The notes: generated by a model not told the origin, from the letters alone. A stretch of 64,000 nucleotides of DNA from Curvibacter microcysteis (GCF_028649435.1 NZ_JAQSIN010000001.1), one strand, 5' to 3'. Positions 1 through 9,023 are shown, numbered from the stretch's first letter. Translations and numbers: made by a program.

Positions 1-717
1 ACCGCCTCGGTGAGCGCCGCCAACGCCGTCAGCTTCAGCTTGAGTGGCGCACCGGCCGGCATGGCCATCAGCAGCAGTGGCGTGGTCAGTTGGGCCAGCC
101 CCGTGGCTGGCAGCTACAAGGTGACCGTCACGGCCAAGGACAACACCAATGGCTTGAGCGGCCAAGGCGTCTACACCGTGACCATCAGCCCGCCGGCGCC
201 GCCCACGGTCGGTGGCGTGACGGTGTCGGGCAAGCCTGGTGTGGCGCTGTCTTTCAACATCAGCTACAGCTCGGCCAACCCGGTCACCTTCAGCCTCGCC
301 GGAGCACCGGCGGGCATGGCGGTCAGCAGCACGGGTGTGGTCAGCTGGGCCAAACCTGTGCTGGGCAACTACAACGTCACGGCCACGGTCAAGGACAGCA
401 AGACCGGGCTCAGCGCCCAAGGTGTCTATGCGGTCAAGATCGCCAATGCAGGGCCCGTGATCACCGCCCCGGCGATGACGGGGGTGGCTGGCAAGGCCAT
501 GACGGGCACCATCAGCATCGCCGACCCGGGCGCCAGCTGGGTTTCGGTCTCGATCTCGGGGGTGCCGCTGGGCATGGGCTTCGCCATGAGCGGCCTGACC
601 ATCACCGCCAAATGGCCCAGCCCGGTGACGGGGAGCTACACGCTGACGGTGACCGTGGTGGACAACCTGGGGCTCACGGCCACGGTGAAGGTGCCCGTCA
701 CGGTCACGGCCAAGTAA
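1..717 (+). CDS. Ig-like repeat surface protein, C-terminal part
   Basis: The reading frame is open from the first base, so this is the 3' end of a larger gene. It encodes about 238 residues made of three beta-sandwich-like repeats of roughly 75-85 residues. Each repeat holds the phrase SLxGAPAGMAxSSxGVVSW or a variant and ends in GxYxVTxTxxD, which is the hallmark of putative Ig (He_PIG/cadherin-like) modules. Such repeats normally form stalks of secreted or outer-membrane adhesins or enzymes. There is no C-terminal sorting signal or autotransporter domain; the protein simply ends after the last repeat. The catalytic or binding part would lie upstream of the window. Confidence 0.8.
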   Translation, partial: TASVSAANAVSFSLSGAPAGMAISSSGVVSWASPVAGSYKVTVTAKDNTNGLSGQGVYTVTISPPAPPTVGGVTVSGKPGVALSFNISYSSANPVTFSLAGAPAGMAVSSTGVVSWAKPVLGNYNVTATVKDSKTGLSAQGVYAVKIANAGPVITAPAMTGVAGKAMTGTISIADPGASWVSVSISGVPLGMGFAMSGLTITAKWPSPVTGSYTLTVTVVDNLGLTATVKVPVTVTAK

Positions 718-801
718 GTCGCTTGAGTCCAAAGCGGTCAGTTTGACCGTGTTGGCGGTGACAGACCCCGGTGAGATCGTGTCAGCGGTCTCCCAAGCAA
801 G

Positions 802-822
802 ACGGCCCCTCGGGGCCGTTTT
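802..822 (+). terminator. Rho-independent terminator after the Ig-like gene
   Basis: ACGGCCCC pairs with GGGGCCGT (802-819) and is followed by TTTT. It lies about 85 bases after the stop of the Ig-like gene and just before the convergent end of livF, so it probably separates the two transcription units. Confidence 0.7.
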
Positions 823-852
823 GGCGTGGCGTCCTGTGGGGATGCCGTGGGG

Positions 853-1566
853 TCAGACCCCCAGGTACTGGTCGAGCAGCCCAGGCTCGCTGCGCAGGCG
901 CTCAGAGCTGCCCTCAAACGCCACCTGGCCCTTGACCAGGATGACGTTGCGGTTGCTGATTTGGGTGACGTGTTTCCAGTTCTTGTCGACGATCACGCTG
1001 CTGATGCCGCTTTCACGGATCAGGCCGCAAATGCGCCAGATTTCACGCGCAATCAAGGGCGCCAGGCCTTCGGTGGCCTCGTCGAGGATCAGCACATCGG
1101 GGTTGGTCATCAAGGCGCGGCCAATGGTCAACATCTGTTGCTCGCCGCCCGACAGTTGCTGGCCGCCGTGGTCCAGCCGTTCTTGCAGGCGCGGGAAGGT
1201 GTCGAGCACGCGCTGGTAGGTCCAGTCGCGCTGACCGCGCGTACCCGCACGGGCCGCCATCTGCAGGTTTTCGCGCACGCTGAGGTTGCCAAAAATCCCA
1301 CGTCCTTCAGGCACATAAGCGATGCCCAGTCGCGCCACTTCGTAGGTGGCGCGGCCGTTCATGGGGCGGCCGCAGATGTGGACCTGGCCGCTGCGCGGCG
1401 GCACCAGGCCCATGATGCTTTTGAGCAAGGTGCTTTTGCCCATGCCGTTGCGCCCCATGAGGCCGATGGTTTCGCCCCGCGCCACTTGGAAGCTCAGGTC
1501 GCGCAGGATGTGGCTGGCGCCGTAATAGGTGTTCAGGCCTTGGGCCTGGATCAGCAGTTCGCTCAT
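853..1566 (-). CDS. livF: Branched-chain amino-acid-type ABC transporter ATPase (LivF)
   Basis: A 237-residue ATP-binding subunit of the hydrophobic amino-acid uptake family. Walker A is GRNGMGKST (about residues 38-46), the signature is LSGGEQQ, and Walker B is VLILDEATEGLAP; the EATEGLAP stretch is typical of LivF rather than LivG. It is the last gene of a five-gene minus-strand operon and overlaps livG by 4 bases. It would power import through the LivH/LivM pore at the inner membrane. The true substrate could be amino acids, amides or urea; the sequence does not decide this. Confidence 0.93.
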   Translation of the reverse strand: MSELLIQAQGLNTYYGASHILRDLSFQVARGETIGLMGRNGMGKSTLLKSIMGLVPPRSGQVHICGRPMNGRATYEVARLGIAYVPEGRGIFGNLSVRENLQMAARAGTRGQRDWTYQRVLDTFPRLQERLDHGGQQLSGGEQQMLTIGRALMTNPDVLILDEATEGLAPLIAREIWRICGLIRESGISSVIVDKNWKHVTQISNRNVILVKGQVAFEGSSERLRSEPGLLDQYLGV

Positions 1567-2330
1567 TCTTCGTCCGCTCCAAGGTAGGCCGATTGCACCT
1601 GGGGATCGGCGCGCACTTCAGCGGGCGTGCCGCTGGCGATGCGCGTGCCGTTGACCATCACGGTCAGCCGGTCGGCCAGGGTGAAGACGGCGTCCATGTC
1701 GTGCTCGACCAGCATCATGGCGTGACCGGGTTTGAGGCGCAGCAGCAGCTCGACAATGCGCTCGGCCTCGGCCACCCCCATGCCAGCCAGGGGCTCGTCG
1801 AGCAGCAGGACCTGCGGTTCGGTGGCCAGGGTCATGGCGATTTCCAACTGACGTTGTTCACCGTGGCTGGCTGCACCGGCCACGGTGTGGCGGCGCTTTT
1901 GTAGGCCGGCCAATTCCAGGGCGCGTTCAGCCCGTTCGTTGACAGCCGCCACCGAGTCAGCCCGGCGCAGCCAGCGCCAGGCCTGGGGTGTGCGCGACTG
2001 GGCGGCCAGACGCACGTTGTCCCACACCGTCAAGGGGCCAAAGATGTTGGTCTTTTGGTAGCTGCGGCCCAGGCCCTGGCGCGAACTGCGCTCGGGCGAC
2101 CAGCCGGTGATGTCCTGCCCGCCCAGGGTGATGCGGCCTTCGCTGGGCGGCAGGTCGCCCGAGAGCAGGTTGGTCAGTGTGGATTTGCCCGCCCCGTTGG
2201 GGCCGATCACCGCATGGATGCGGTTGCGCCACAGGTCGAGTTCAATGTTGTTGACAGCGGCCAGGCCGCCAAAGCGGCGCGTCAGGCCGCGCGCGCTCAT
2301 CAGCACTTCGGCGTCGTGCACATCAGTCAT
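1563..2330 (-). CDS. livG: Branched-chain amino-acid-type ABC transporter ATPase (LivG)
   Basis: A 255-residue ATPase partner of LivF. Walker A is GPNGAGKST, the signature is the LivG-type SHGEQRQLE, and Walker B is VLLLDEPLAGMG. The C-terminal part carries the extra LivG helix region, ending near YLGADEE. The start at 2330 overlaps livM by 8 bases and the stop overlaps livF by 4 bases, so the three genes are probably translationally coupled. Together with LivF it forms the ATPase heterodimer of the importer. Confidence 0.93.
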   Translation of the reverse strand: MTDVHDAEVLMSARGLTRRFGGLAAVNNIELDLWRNRIHAVIGPNGAGKSTLTNLLSGDLPPSEGRITLGGQDITGWSPERSSRQGLGRSYQKTNIFGPLTVWDNVRLAAQSRTPQAWRWLRRADSVAAVNERAERALELAGLQKRRHTVAGAASHGEQRQLEIAMTLATEPQVLLLDEPLAGMGVAEAERIVELLLRLKPGHAMMLVEHDMDAVFTLADRLTVMVNGTRIASGTPAEVRADPQVQSAYLGADEE

Positions 2331-3351
2331 GGGGCTTCTCCGAAGGGGTGGGGCGCAGGCGTTGGCTCAGGCTTTGCACCAGGCCCAGCAGGCCGCGTGG
2401 GGCAAACACCACCAGGGCCACGATGAACAGGCCCATCCACAGTTGCCAGTGTTTGCCAGCCTGGAAGCCGCCCACGGTGGGCAGGTCTTTGAACAGGTCG
2501 AGCAAGGTCTCAAACGCAAAAGCCCCGACCACGGCGCCCGCAAAGTTACCCATGCCGCCCAGGATGACCATCATGATGGCGTGCGCGCTGAGGTGAAAAC
2601 CCATCAGCTCCGGGTTCACATAGCCGCTTTGTGCGCCCCACAGGTAGCCGGCCAGACCGGCCAGGGCGCCTGCCAAAGTGAAGGCCGCCAGCTTGTAGCC
2701 GAAGGTGCCGAAGCCCATGGCGCGCATGCGGTGCTCATTGATGCGGATGCCCGACAGCGCCCGACCAAAGGGACTCCACAACAGCCGGCGCAAGAAGGCG
2801 TAGACGGCCAGCAGCAGCACCAGGGTGAAGTAGTAGAAAGTCTGCTTGTTTTCCAGGTCAAAGGGCAACCAACTGCCCAGCGAGGCATCGGGGCGGAAGT
2901 TGATGTACAGGCCATCGGAGCCGCCCAGGGCCTTGTTGTCGAAGAACACATAGAACACCATCTGCGCAAAGGCCATGGTGACCATGATGAAGTAGATGCC
3001 GTGGGTGCGCACCACCAGGAAGCCGATCACCAGCGCGGCCAGGGCCGAGGCGCCCACCGCCAGCGGCAGCGTCCACCACAGGCTGGCCGGCTCGCCGGCC
3101 GGTGTCAGAAAGGCCAGTGCGTAGCCGGCCAGGCCAAAGTAGGCCGCATGCCCCAGGCTGACCAGGCCCGTCACGCCTTGGAGCAGGTCCAGGCTCATGG
3201 CGAAGATGGCCAGAATCATCATGCGCGCGACCATCTGCACATAGAAGTCGCTGCCCACGCTGGGGAAGGCCGCCAGGGCGACGACGGCCAAGGCCAGCGC
3301 GACCTGCAGGCCGCGTGGCAGGGTTTCAAGATTCGCTCGGGGGGCAGACAT
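2323..3351 (-). CDS. livM: Branched-chain amino-acid-type ABC permease (LivM)
   Basis: An inner-membrane permease of 342 residues, starting at the MSAPRANLE methionine. The upstream in-frame extension is Pro/Arg-rich and unlike the family. Many hydrophobic segments are visible. The family landmarks are SLGHAAYFGLAGYALAF in the first third and the cytoplasmic coupling region SGIRINEHRMRAMGF in the second half. It pairs with LivH to form the translocation pore. It is third in the order of transcription (livK, livH, livM, livG, livF). Confidence 0.9.
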   Translation of the reverse strand: MSAPRANLETLPRGLQVALALAVVALAAFPSVGSDFYVQMVARMMILAIFAMSLDLLQGVTGLVSLGHAAYFGLAGYALAFLTPAGEPASLWWTLPLAVGASALAALVIGFLVVRTHGIYFIMVTMAFAQMVFYVFFDNKALGGSDGLYINFRPDASLGSWLPFDLENKQTFYYFTLVLLLAVYAFLRRLLWSPFGRALSGIRINEHRMRAMGFGTFGYKLAAFTLAGALAGLAGYLWGAQSGYVNPELMGFHLSAHAIMMVILGGMGNFAGAVVGAFAFETLLDLFKDLPTVGGFQAGKHWQLWMGLFIVALVVFAPRGLLGLVQSLSQRLRPTPSEKPHD

Positions 3352-3420
3352 GGGCAGAACTCCGGGCCGGTGAAAAGGGCAAAGCAAAAAAAGAGGGGCA
3401 GGGGGTGGCGTCCATGGGGC

Positions 3421-4284
3421 TCATTGCTTGAACAGCCCTTCGGGCTTCCACAGCAGCACGGCCGCCATCAGCAGGTAGACCAACATGCCCGAGGCTTGCG
3501 GCAACAGCACTTTGCCAAAGGTGTCGACCAGGCCCACCAGCAGGGCCGAGATGAGGGCACCGCGCACCGAGCCGATGCCGCCAATCACCACCACCACAAA
3601 GCACATGATCAGCACCTGAGAGCCCATGTTGGGGTAGACGCTGGCGATCGGCGCGGCGATCATGCCGGCCACCGCTGCCAGGCCCACGCCCAGCGCAAAC
3701 ACCGTGGCATGGATCAGTTTGATGTTGATGCCCAGGGATTCGGCCATGTCGCGGTTGAAGGCGCCGGCGCGGATCTTCATGCCCAGACGGGTGCGTGAGA
3801 TCAGCAGGTACAGGCCCAACGCCAACAGCAGGCACAGGCCCGACATGAAGAGGCGGTAGCCCGGGTAGGACAGGGTGTCGGTCAGCGGGATGGACCACTC
3901 CAGGCTGGGCGGCACATTCACGCCATGCACGTCGTCGCCCCACACGAGGGAGCGCAACTCTTCAAACACATAGATCAGGCCAAAGGTCAGCAGCACCTGG
4001 TCCAGGTGGTCGCGGTGGTAGAAGTGCCGAAACAGCAGCCACTCCAGCGCCAGGCCCAGGGCCACCGACAGCAGCGCGCCCACCACGATGGCCAGGGCCA
4101 GGCTGTTGAACTGGGTGCTGAGCGACCAGGCCAGGTAGGCGCCCAGCATGTAGAAGCTGCCGTGGGCGAGGTTGACCACGCCCATGATGCCGAAGATCAG
4201 CGTCAGGCCGGCGGCCAGCATGAACAACAGCAGGCCGTACTGCAGGCTGTTGAGCAACTGGATCAAAAAGTTGGCAAGGTCCAT
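3421..4284 (-). CDS. livH: Branched-chain amino-acid-type ABC permease (LivH)
   Basis: A 287-residue permease. I start it at MDLANFLIQLLNSLQYG, because the 21-residue in-frame extension upstream is Ala/Pro/Ser-rich and non-membrane. The landmarks are GVVNLAHGSFYMLGAYLAW and the coupling helix GAFNRDMAESLGIN. It ends LLWKPEGLFKQ, as is usual for LivH. It lies between the binding-protein gene (gap about 170 bases) and livM (gap about 70 bases). Substrate specificity cannot be read from this subunit. Confidence 0.9.
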   Translation of the reverse strand: MDLANFLIQLLNSLQYGLLLFMLAAGLTLIFGIMGVVNLAHGSFYMLGAYLAWSLSTQFNSLALAIVVGALLSVALGLALEWLLFRHFYHRDHLDQVLLTFGLIYVFEELRSLVWGDDVHGVNVPPSLEWSIPLTDTLSYPGYRLFMSGLCLLLALGLYLLISRTRLGMKIRAGAFNRDMAESLGINIKLIHATVFALGVGLAAVAGMIAAPIASVYPNMGSQVLIMCFVVVVIGGIGSVRGALISALLVGLVDTFGKVLLPQASGMLVYLLMAAVLLWKPEGLFKQ

Positions 4285-4454
4285 GGTGAGGCGGGGCATT
4301 GGTCTGGCAGGTGAGGAGAGGGCAGGCGCAGGCGAAGAGGCGGCCACCGCACCGCCCCCGGCGGGCCTGGTGGCAGGTCGGGGGCAGGTCCCGCCGAGCC
4401 CAGGGGCTCAGTTCGGGGCCGGTGGCGCGCTGGCAGCGCCGAGGCGGGGTGGGG

Positions 4455-5645
4455 TCAGGTCAGGCGGCAACCGGCGCCGCTGTCAGACAAGGCCTTGGCG
4501 GCCACACCGACCACCTTGTTTTCACCCTTTTCAACCACGCGCAGGTAGATGTCCTGCACCGGGTTGTGCGCCTTGCTCATGGTCCACTTGCCGCGTGGGC
4601 TGTCGATCACGGCCGACTCCAGCGCCTTGTAGAGCGCGGGCTTGCTGCCGCTGAGGTCGCCCTTGACGGCGTTGGCGCCCTGCACCAAGAGCAAGCCCGT
4701 GTCGTAGCCTTGCACGGCATACACATCGGGCTGCATCTTGAAGGTCTTGGCGTAGTCCAGGCGGAACTGCTTGTTGCGCGGCGTGTCCAGCGAGTCGCTG
4801 TAGTGCATGGTGGTGGTGATGCCCTCGGCGGCAGGGCCGGCCGCCTCCAGCACGCCCTCGGTCAGGAAGCCCGAGCCATACAAGGGAATCTTGCCTTTGA
4901 GGCCGGCGGCCGCGTAGTCGCGGATGAACTTGGCTGCGCCGCCGCCCGCAAAGAAGCAGGCCACGGCATCGGGCTTGAGCGAGGCAATCTCGGTCAGCAA
5001 GGCCTGGAACTCCACGTTCGGGAAGGGCAGGCCCAGCTCTTTGATGATGGTGCCGCCCGCCTTGGTGTAGCTTTCCTTGAAGCCTTCGAAGGCCTCGTCG
5101 CCGGCCGCGTACTTCCAGGTGATCCAGACGGTCTTTTTGTGGCCTGCCGCCACCATCGCCTGGCCCAGGGCCAGGGTGGGCTGGGAATTGCTGAAGCTGG
5201 TGCGGAACACATTGGGCGCGCACAGGGCCCGGGTGGCCGCGTGCACGCCGGCGTTCGGGATCAGGCTCAGCACGCCGCTGTCGCGCGCTACTTTCTGGAT
5301 GCCCATCTGCACGCCCGAGTGCACGGTGCCGATCAGCACGTCGACCTTGTCGCGCTGCACCAGCTTGTTGGCGTTTTCGATGCCCTTGGCCGGATCGGAT
5401 TCGTCGTCCACCTTGAAATACTCGATCTCACGCCCGCCGAGCTTGCCGCCTTGCTGATCGATGGCCAGGCGGAAGCCGTTTTCGATCGCCACGCCCAACT
5501 GTGCAAAGGTGCCGGTGTAAGGCAGCATGAAACCCACGCGCACCTTGCCCGATTGGGCCAGGGCCTGGCTGGGCAACCAGAGCCCGGTCGAGGCCGCCCC
5601 CACGAGGGCGGCACTGTGGCTGAGGATCTGTCGGCGTGAGGTCAT
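4455..5645 (-). CDS. Periplasmic substrate-binding protein of Liv-type ABC importer, Tat-exported
   Basis: A 396-residue periplasmic binding protein of the Leu/Ile/Val family. The N-terminus has a twin-arginine signal (SRRQILSHSAAL) ending in ALAQ, so it is probably exported folded by Tat. The mature part has the LivK fold landmarks VGFMLPYTGTFAQLG and a Rossmann-like core with VLIGTVHSG. It is the first gene of the operon. Upstream is a strong AAGGAG ribosome site and a 12-base palindrome. The ligand is unknown; this subfamily includes aromatic, branched-chain and amide binders. The C-terminal residues GAGCRLT are unusual but in frame. Confidence 0.88.
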   Translation of the reverse strand: MTSRRQILSHSAALVGAASTGLWLPSQALAQSGKVRVGFMLPYTGTFAQLGVAIENGFRLAIDQQGGKLGGREIEYFKVDDESDPAKGIENANKLVQRDKVDVLIGTVHSGVQMGIQKVARDSGVLSLIPNAGVHAATRALCAPNVFRTSFSNSQPTLALGQAMVAAGHKKTVWITWKYAAGDEAFEGFKESYTKAGGTIIKELGLPFPNVEFQALLTEIASLKPDAVACFFAGGGAAKFIRDYAAAGLKGKIPLYGSGFLTEGVLEAAGPAAEGITTTMHYSDSLDTPRNKQFRLDYAKTFKMQPDVYAVQGYDTGLLLVQGANAVKGDLSGSKPALYKALESAVIDSPRGKWTMSKAHNPVQDIYLRVVEKGENKVVGVAAKALSDSGAGCRLT

Positions 5646-5669
5646 GAAGGTGTCTCCTTTGTCTATTGG

Positions 5670-5681
5670 TTTAGGCCTAAA
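5670..5681. promoter_or_regulatory. 12-base palindrome in the liv operon leader
   Basis: TTTAGGCCTAAA is a perfect palindrome 25-36 bases upstream of the binding-protein start codon, in an AT-rich patch of an otherwise GC-rich region. It is a possible repressor operator overlapping the promoter. The binding factor is unknown. Confidence 0.4.
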
Positions 5682-5738
5682 GCAATTTAACTGACGCGGT
5701 CGGCGTGCCGTCCTCTGAGTTACCCGTACCAGGGGGGC

Positions 5739-6197
5739 TCAGGTGCTGGCCATCGCCTGGGCCAGCCAGTCGCGGCACCAAGCCGCGGCAGGCCCTTCGG
5801 GATCGGTGCCGCTGCTGGCGTCGTGGCGCCAGATGTCGCCAAGGCGTTGCGCGCCGCAGGCGCTCAGGCGTTCGTCAAAACGCAGGCCGCCATGGCAAAA
5901 GGTTTGGGGGTAGATGCTGTCGCCCAGGGCGATCACGCCGTAGCGCACGCCGGGCAAGCTCAGGCCTGGGGCGTCCAGCGACTCATAAAGGTCCTGGGCG
6001 TTGTCCGGTACATCGCCCGTGCCGTAGGTGGAGGTGCAGATCAAATAGAGCGCATCCTCTGCGAACACCCGGTGGCTCAGACCCTCCATCGGCGTGACTT
6101 CAATCTGATCGACCAAGTCGGCGCAGTCCATCTCGATGGCTTGGGCCACATCGTCGGCCGTGCTGGTCATGGTGCCGACCAGGATTTTGAGCTTCAT
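5739..6197 (-). CDS. Flavodoxin-like FMN protein (MioC type)
   Basis: A 152-residue stand-alone flavodoxin domain starting at MKLKILVGTMTST; a GGAGAC ribosome site precedes it. The phosphate-binding loop is GTMTSTADDVAQAI, the 60s-type loop is TSTYGTGDVPDN, and the 90s-type loop is ALGDSIYPQTFCHGG. These are the three FMN contacts of the family. It is closer to MioC or the sulfite-reductase flavoprotein domain than to long-chain flavodoxins. It presumably carries electrons in the cytoplasm; the partner is not evident from the neighbours. The longer in-frame extension upstream runs through the promoter region and is not coding. Confidence 0.88.
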   Translation of the reverse strand: MKLKILVGTMTSTADDVAQAIEMDCADLVDQIEVTPMEGLSHRVFAEDALYLICTSTYGTGDVPDNAQDLYESLDAPGLSLPGVRYGVIALGDSIYPQTFCHGGLRFDERLSACGAQRLGDIWRHDASSGTDPEGPAAAWCRDWLAQAMAST

Positions 6198-6515
6198 GCC
6201 TTGTCTCCGAAGTGGAATGCAATAAAGTGCTTCACATCTTGTGTGTAGGCAGTATATTGCAAACTCCTGGCTTGGGAAGCCCTGTTGCAAGCCTGGAGAC
6301 CCCCTGCTAACCCTGAGTCGCTGAGGTGGGGGCCATGCCTCTCTTGAACGAGCGCGGGCGTGCGCTGGCGGCTGTGGCCCGGCTGAAATGGACGCTGAAA
6401 GGGCTGGATTGACCTGATTTTCTCCGTTGGAGTACGCAATCAAGACAGTCTGAGTGCGGATTCTTAACCTGTTCAGCCAGAATGACCCCAAAACTCAGGT
6501 TAGAATGCAGGCTGT
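6198..6515. other. Intergenic region before tRNA-Pro
   Basis: No protein gene is seen. The left part should hold the minus-strand flavodoxin promoter, in an AT-richer stretch near 6225-6265. The right end should hold the tRNA promoter; TAGAAT at 6501-6506 is a plausible -10 hexamer. Confidence 0.5.
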
Positions 6516-6592
6516 CGGAGCGTAGCGCAGCCTGGTAGCGCATCTGCTTTGGGAGCAGAGGGTCGCGAGTTCGAATCCCGCCGCTCCGACCA
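6516..6592 (+). tRNA. tRNA-Pro (anticodon TGG)
   Basis: A 77-base cloverleaf. The acceptor stem is CGGAGCG paired with CGCTCCG, the anticodon stem is TCTGC/GCAGA with loop TTTGGGA (anticodon TGG), and the T-loop is TTCGAAT. The CCA end is encoded (6590-6592). It reads proline CCN codons. An intrinsic terminator follows within 10 bases. Confidence 0.97.
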
Positions 6593-6600
6593 CCATTTAA

Positions 6601-6636
6601 AACGGGTTCCACTGGTTTCAGTGGAACCCGTTTTTT
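6601..6636 (+). terminator. Rho-independent terminator of tRNA-Pro
   Basis: A perfect 14-base-pair stem, AACGGGTTCCACTG with CAGTGGAACCCGTT, has a GTTT loop and is followed by a T run (to 6636). It lies directly downstream of the tRNA. Confidence 0.9.
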
Positions 6637-6673
6637 CTTGCTCGAGCGATTGCGCTCCACCGTCCGTGTGGTG

Positions 6674-6709
6674 AAAAAAAGCCCCACCGTGCCGAAGGCC
6701 AGATGGGGC
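6674..6709 (-). terminator. Rho-independent terminator of the porin gene
   Basis: Read on the minus strand, GCCCCA and TGGGGC form a stem around a longer loop and are followed by seven T. It lies about 65 bases beyond the porin stop codon. Confidence 0.75.
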
Positions 6710-6774
6710 AAGCAATGAAGTTTCAATCCCTGAGCCCGCCCCCGCGTGGCAGCGCAAGAGCGGGTGTGCTGACT

Positions 6775-7926
6775 TCAGAAGCGGTGCTGGATACCGAAGG
6801 CGAAGCCCGTGTTGCTGGTCGTGCCGCTGGCGGTTTGGGCAGCCGTGATGCCCTTGGCCTTGGTGTGGTCGATGGCGGCATACAGGTCGGTGCGCTTGCT
6901 CAGCTTGTAGCGGGCGCGCGTGGCCACGGTGTCGTAGCGATTGGCCGACACACCGTTGGCGCTGTACTTGGTGTTGTAGTAAGCCACGACAACTTCAGTC
7001 ACCGGGGTGGCGTAGAAGGTCAGGCCGACGTCGACCACGGCGGCTTTCAGGCCTGTGCTGGCGGCAGTGGCACCAGCCAGGAATTTATACAGCGAGGTGC
7101 TGGCACTGGAGTTGGTCAAGATCGAGGTATTGCTGTTCACGAAGCCTGGATCTGCCTGCATCTGGGTGTAGCCCCCCGTGAGCTTGTAACCGTCGATGGT
7201 GTAGTTGCCACCGGTGGTCAGCGTGGTCTGGGTGCGGGCGCCAGTGTCGCGCAGGCGGTCGTAAGCCAGGCCCAACTGCAGGGGTTTGGCGTCGTACTTG
7301 GCCATCAACTGAACCGATGAATTGGCGCTCGTTGCACCGGCCACGTTGCCGAAGGAGTAGGCCACACCCAGGGTGGCGCCCGACAGGTTGGGGCTTTGGT
7401 ACTTGACCATGTTGTCGCGGCGCGAGGTGTCCAGACCCGAACCCACCAGCGTGCCCAGCGGGTTCACCGCGGTGGCGGCATTGGCGGCGTATTGGCGGTT
7501 GGTGGTCAGCTCTTGGCCCAGCGGGTCGTTCACAAAGCCGGCTTGCAGGTCATACAAGAAAGTGGTGTTGCGGCCGATGTCGACGCGACCCCAATGGTCC
7601 TCCAAGCCCAGCACCGCACGGCGGTCAAAGATGTTGGTGGTGCTGGAGGTCGCGCCGCTGCCCAAGTTGATCCCGGACTCCAGCGTGAAGTTGGCTTTCA
7701 GGCCGCCCCCCAGGTCTTCTGTACCGCGAAAGCCAAAGCGCGACGTGTTGAGCACGCCTGAGCTGAATTGGGTTTGCGAGCCGGTGCCGGCGGTGGTTTT
7801 GGCCACCGCACTGTCGTGGCGGATGCCGCTGTCAACCAGGCCGTACAAGACGACGCTGGATTGGGCTTGGGCCAGGGTGCACAGCGCGCTCAGGCTGGCC
7901 AGTGCGATCAGGTTCTTTTTCATCAA
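6775..7926 (-). CDS. Gram-negative porin (betaproteobacterial OmpC-like)
   Basis: A 383-residue outer-membrane general porin of the 16-strand trimeric type. A Sec signal peptide ends in AQAQ. The mature protein opens with SSVVLYGLVDSGI, the classic first strand of betaproteobacterial porins. It continues with the conserved SRFGFRGTEDLGGGLKA motif and the ERRAVLGL-like loop region (here DRRAVLGLEDHWG), and it closes with GFAFGIQHRF; the terminal Phe is the BAM signal. It allows diffusion of small solutes. It is monocistronic, with a 350-base leader region upstream and a terminator downstream. Confidence 0.95.
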   Translation of the reverse strand: MMKKNLIALASLSALCTLAQAQSSVVLYGLVDSGIRHDSAVAKTTAGTGSQTQFSSGVLNTSRFGFRGTEDLGGGLKANFTLESGINLGSGATSSTTNIFDRRAVLGLEDHWGRVDIGRNTTFLYDLQAGFVNDPLGQELTTNRQYAANAATAVNPLGTLVGSGLDTSRRDNMVKYQSPNLSGATLGVAYSFGNVAGATSANSSVQLMAKYDAKPLQLGLAYDRLRDTGARTQTTLTTGGNYTIDGYKLTGGYTQMQADPGFVNSNTSILTNSSASTSLYKFLAGATAASTGLKAAVVDVGLTFYATPVTEVVVAYYNTKYSANGVSANRYDTVATRARYKLSKRTDLYAAIDHTKAKGITAAQTASGTTSNTGFAFGIQHRF

Positions 7927-8276
7927 ATTTCCTAGCGCCGTCAGCTTGTGGCCGACGGCAAGAAGAGGTCATCAAGTGAGGTGGTTGATGCCAAAGACCC
8001 GGTTGGGCCTGTGGCACCGCCAGCCTCCAGAAAATCAGAAGCCATCGCTGCCGCCGTGTGTCCGCTTGCAGCGGTGGGGCAGTGATTCTTCCGGGTCAGA
8101 CCCCGTGGGGCCAACCGACCGGATTCTCGGAAGTGGATTTGACGAAGCCGTGACTATTGAATCTAAAACAGCAATAAATAAGGTCTTTTATTTGGAGCGT
8201 GTTTCGTTTTTGGAAATGGACTAAGCACGGGTTGAGCGTTGTTCCGGTTCTTGCTTGACCGCCCCGATGACCCCGC
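7927..8276. other. Porin upstream region
   Basis: No gene is seen in these 350 bases. The part near 8150-8200 is strongly AT-rich against its surroundings and includes the inverted repeat listed at 8176-8193. It is the likely place of the porin promoter and of regulator binding. Confidence 0.5.
8176..8193. promoter_or_regulatory. Inverted repeat in the porin upstream region
   Basis: AAATAA, six bases, TTATTT. It sits in the only AT-rich island of the region, about 250 bases upstream of the porin start. It could be an OmpR-like or other operator; no specific family is indicated. Confidence 0.3.
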
Positions 8277-8939
8277 TCAGCCAGCTGAGCTGCGCCCAGA
8301 CTGAGACTGTGACCCAGGCAAGGTCTGCCGCATGGCCTGGGCCAAGCCGGGCTGTTGGCGCTCCTCCAGGGTGTCGGCGGCCCCTTGGCGATCGCGCACC
8401 TCCTTGTTCTGGCTCAGCTTGAACTTGCCGACCAGCGAGGTGATGGCAATCTCGATGCCCACAATGTGTTGCAGCAGGCCGTCGATGAACTCAGGCGCGG
8501 AGTCCCCCATCTTCCAGGGGCGGGGTTCGGCCGCTTCGTGCCGCTTGGTCAGTCCGGCCAACAGGCGCCGCACAAAGCGCTCGTCGTCGTGCACGGTGAG
8601 GACGCCGTGCGCGTGCACGACCTCGTAGTTCCAGGTCGGCACCTGGCGGTGCGCCTCGTGCTTGCTGGGGTACCAGTTGGGCGAGATGTAAGCCTGTGCG
8701 CCGCGAAACACCACCATCACCGGGCTGCCGCTGGGGCAGCGCTGCCACAAGGGATTCGCGCGCGCCACATGGGCGCTCAGCGTACCGTGCGGGCCGGCTT
8801 GGGCATCGAAGGCAAAGGGAATGTGGTCGGCATCCAGCCCGGTTTCGCCGTGGGTGACGAGCATGCCCAGGGGGTGGTCTCGCATCACGCGCTGCAGTTC
8901 TTCGGGGCTTTGCTCGGCGAAGTGGGGAGGGATGTACAT
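8277..8939 (-). CDS. PaiB-family FMN-binding negative regulator
   Basis: A 220-residue protein with the FMN-binding split-barrel fold of the PaiB family. It starts at MYIPPHFAEQSPEELQRVM, the typical opening, and has the family stretches HIPF and GPHGTLSAHVARANPLW, then AYISPNWYPSK and VPTWNYEVVHAHG. PaiB of Bacillus was described as a transcriptional repressor of protease and sporulation genes, but the fold suggests a flavin-related role. It is divergent from the MocR-like regulator gene, 84 bases apart, so the two may be co-regulated. The downstream tail after residue 190 is Gln-rich and looks variable. Confidence 0.88.
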   Translation of the reverse strand: MYIPPHFAEQSPEELQRVMRDHPLGMLVTHGETGLDADHIPFAFDAQAGPHGTLSAHVARANPLWQRCPSGSPVMVVFRGAQAYISPNWYPSKHEAHRQVPTWNYEVVHAHGVLTVHDDERFVRRLLAGLTKRHEAAEPRPWKMGDSAPEFIDGLLQHIVGIEIAITSLVGKFKLSQNKEVRDRQGAADTLEERQQPGLAQAMRQTLPGSQSQSGRSSAG

Positions 8940-9023
8940 CGTGGATCGGTCCAGAAAAAGTGACTGAGCAGCACTGTGGCGCACAACCGGCACAATCAGA
9001 AGAGCCAGTTTTTATTCTATTGA

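Noticed and set aside
4285..4454. Small gene or structured RNA between livH and the binding-protein gene
   Set aside because: The gap is GC-rich with short hairpins but has no open frame with a ribosome site and no riboswitch-like conserved core.
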